Below are positions 63,829 to 64,000 of a stretch of 64,000 nt of DNA, in pieces. The stretch's first letter is position 1. Every line of letters begins with the position of its first letter. The position numbers and the translations under genes are program-made. Origin of the DNA: Pseudomonadota bacterium (GTDB lineage Bacteria; Pseudomonadota; Alphaproteobacteria; Rhodobacterales; Rhodobacteraceae); assembly GCA_021779835.1 (NCBI GenBank), contig JAJXZX010000005.1, positions 62,001-126,000 on the forward strand, given 5' to 3'. The notes beneath the pieces are model-generated. The model was not told where the DNA came from and made no database searches. It was given only the letters and a program-made list of their open reading frames with translations.

Positions 63829-64000
63829 TCAATCCAAAGTGCGCCGGAACCGCGACAGCGCCAGCCCCGCGAACACCACCACAAACCCGATCAGCGCCAG
63901 CACCGTTGACTGCACATCCGCCAGCCCCGCCCCCTTCAGCATCACCGCCCGCACCAACCGCAGGAAATGCGTCAGTGGCAGGGCCTCACCCAACACCTGC
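63829..64000 (-). CDS. ABC-2 type permease, C-terminal fragment (cut by window edge)
   Basis: Only the last 56 codons are inside. The frame reads LGEALPLTHFLRLVRAVMLK, then a membrane helix (VLALIGFVVVFAGLAL) and the end SRFRRTLD with the stop at 63829-63831. The LPLTHFLRLVRAVMLKG stretch is typical of the C-terminus of YhhJ/YbhR-like ABC-2 export permeases. The rest lies to the right of the window. Confidence 0.75.
   Translation of the reverse strand, partial: QVLGEALPLTHFLRLVRAVMLKGAGLADVQSTVLALIGFVVVFAGLALSRFRRTLD

Noticed and set aside
1-64000. CRISPR arrays, tRNA/rRNA genes, prophage or complete IS elements
   Set aside because: No regularly spaced direct repeats, no cloverleaf or rRNA landmarks, and no transposase or integrase motifs were seen.

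Overview
The window reads as chromosomal DNA of an alphaproteobacterium, most likely Rhodobacterales (Roseobacter/Rhodobacter-like). It is GC-rich and densely packed. Typical markers are an Irr-type Fur regulator beside fabA-fabB-fabI, a pcaDCHG-B protocatechuate operon, a betI/choXWV/betA choline locus, a DUF1127 protein, a YdcH-like protein, a ScfR/RamB-type regulator and an alpha-type RNase P RNA. No rRNA, tRNA, CRISPR array, complete insertion sequence or prophage was seen.

Layout. 1-5.5 kb, minus strand: miaB, then a secreted OmpA-like protein plus a small lipoprotein closed by a strong terminator, then phoH-ybeY-corC-lnt (lnt runs off the left edge). 5.7-9.8 kb: a glycosyltransferase-like protein, irr, and fabA-fabB-fabI. 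9.9-13 kb: a KirBac-type potassium channel, a decayed haloacid dehalogenase fragment, an alpha/beta hydrolase and a threonine dehydratase-like enzyme. 13.1-18 kb: pcaD-pcaC-pcaH-pcaG, a BKACE (DUF849) gene and pcaB, which take protocatechuate to 3-oxoadipate. 18-22.5 kb: an MFS pump, an enolase-superfamily enzyme, a ScfR-like regulator and a YdcH-like protein. 22.6-28 kb: betA and betI divergent from choX-choW-choV, with a BetI-type operator between them. 28-35 kb: a DMT transporter, a YebC protein, a secreted protein, an SLC13/RCK transporter, a YmdB-type phosphodiesterase, 5-formyl-THF cyclo-ligase and mgtE. 35-39.5 kb: guanine deaminase, a DUF2161 nuclease-like protein, an 8-oxoguanine deaminase-like enzyme and a HisN-type phosphatase. 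39.5-44.6 kb: an XRE regulator, a quinone reductase, a LysR regulator, a DUF1127 protein, a YccA-like protein, rpmG and a DUF533 protein. 45-50 kb: rnpB, an AmpD-like amidase, a lipoprotein, gatA-gatC, a UPF0173 hydrolase and tadA. 50-57 kb: an RluB-type pseudouridine synthase, then a 27-residue membrane peptide, XpaC-like, TelA, a DUF2927 lipoprotein, an SPFH-GYF protein and a zinc-ribbon membrane protein. 57-64 kb: purC, a sugar kinase, dtd, a PepSY-response regulator-histidine kinase operon, a P1B-type ATPase and the C-terminus of an ABC-2 permease.

Most of this is core metabolism. The places that deserve a second look are the 51.4-56.9 kb membrane cluster, the secreted pair inserted between miaB and phoH, the palindromic intergenic repeat present in at least three copies, the rnpB promoter placed on the stop codon of the upstream gene, the haloacid dehalogenase remnant, and two enzymes with substituted family residues (the enolase-superfamily protein and the P-type ATPase). 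All family assignments come from reading motifs by eye. No database search was possible.
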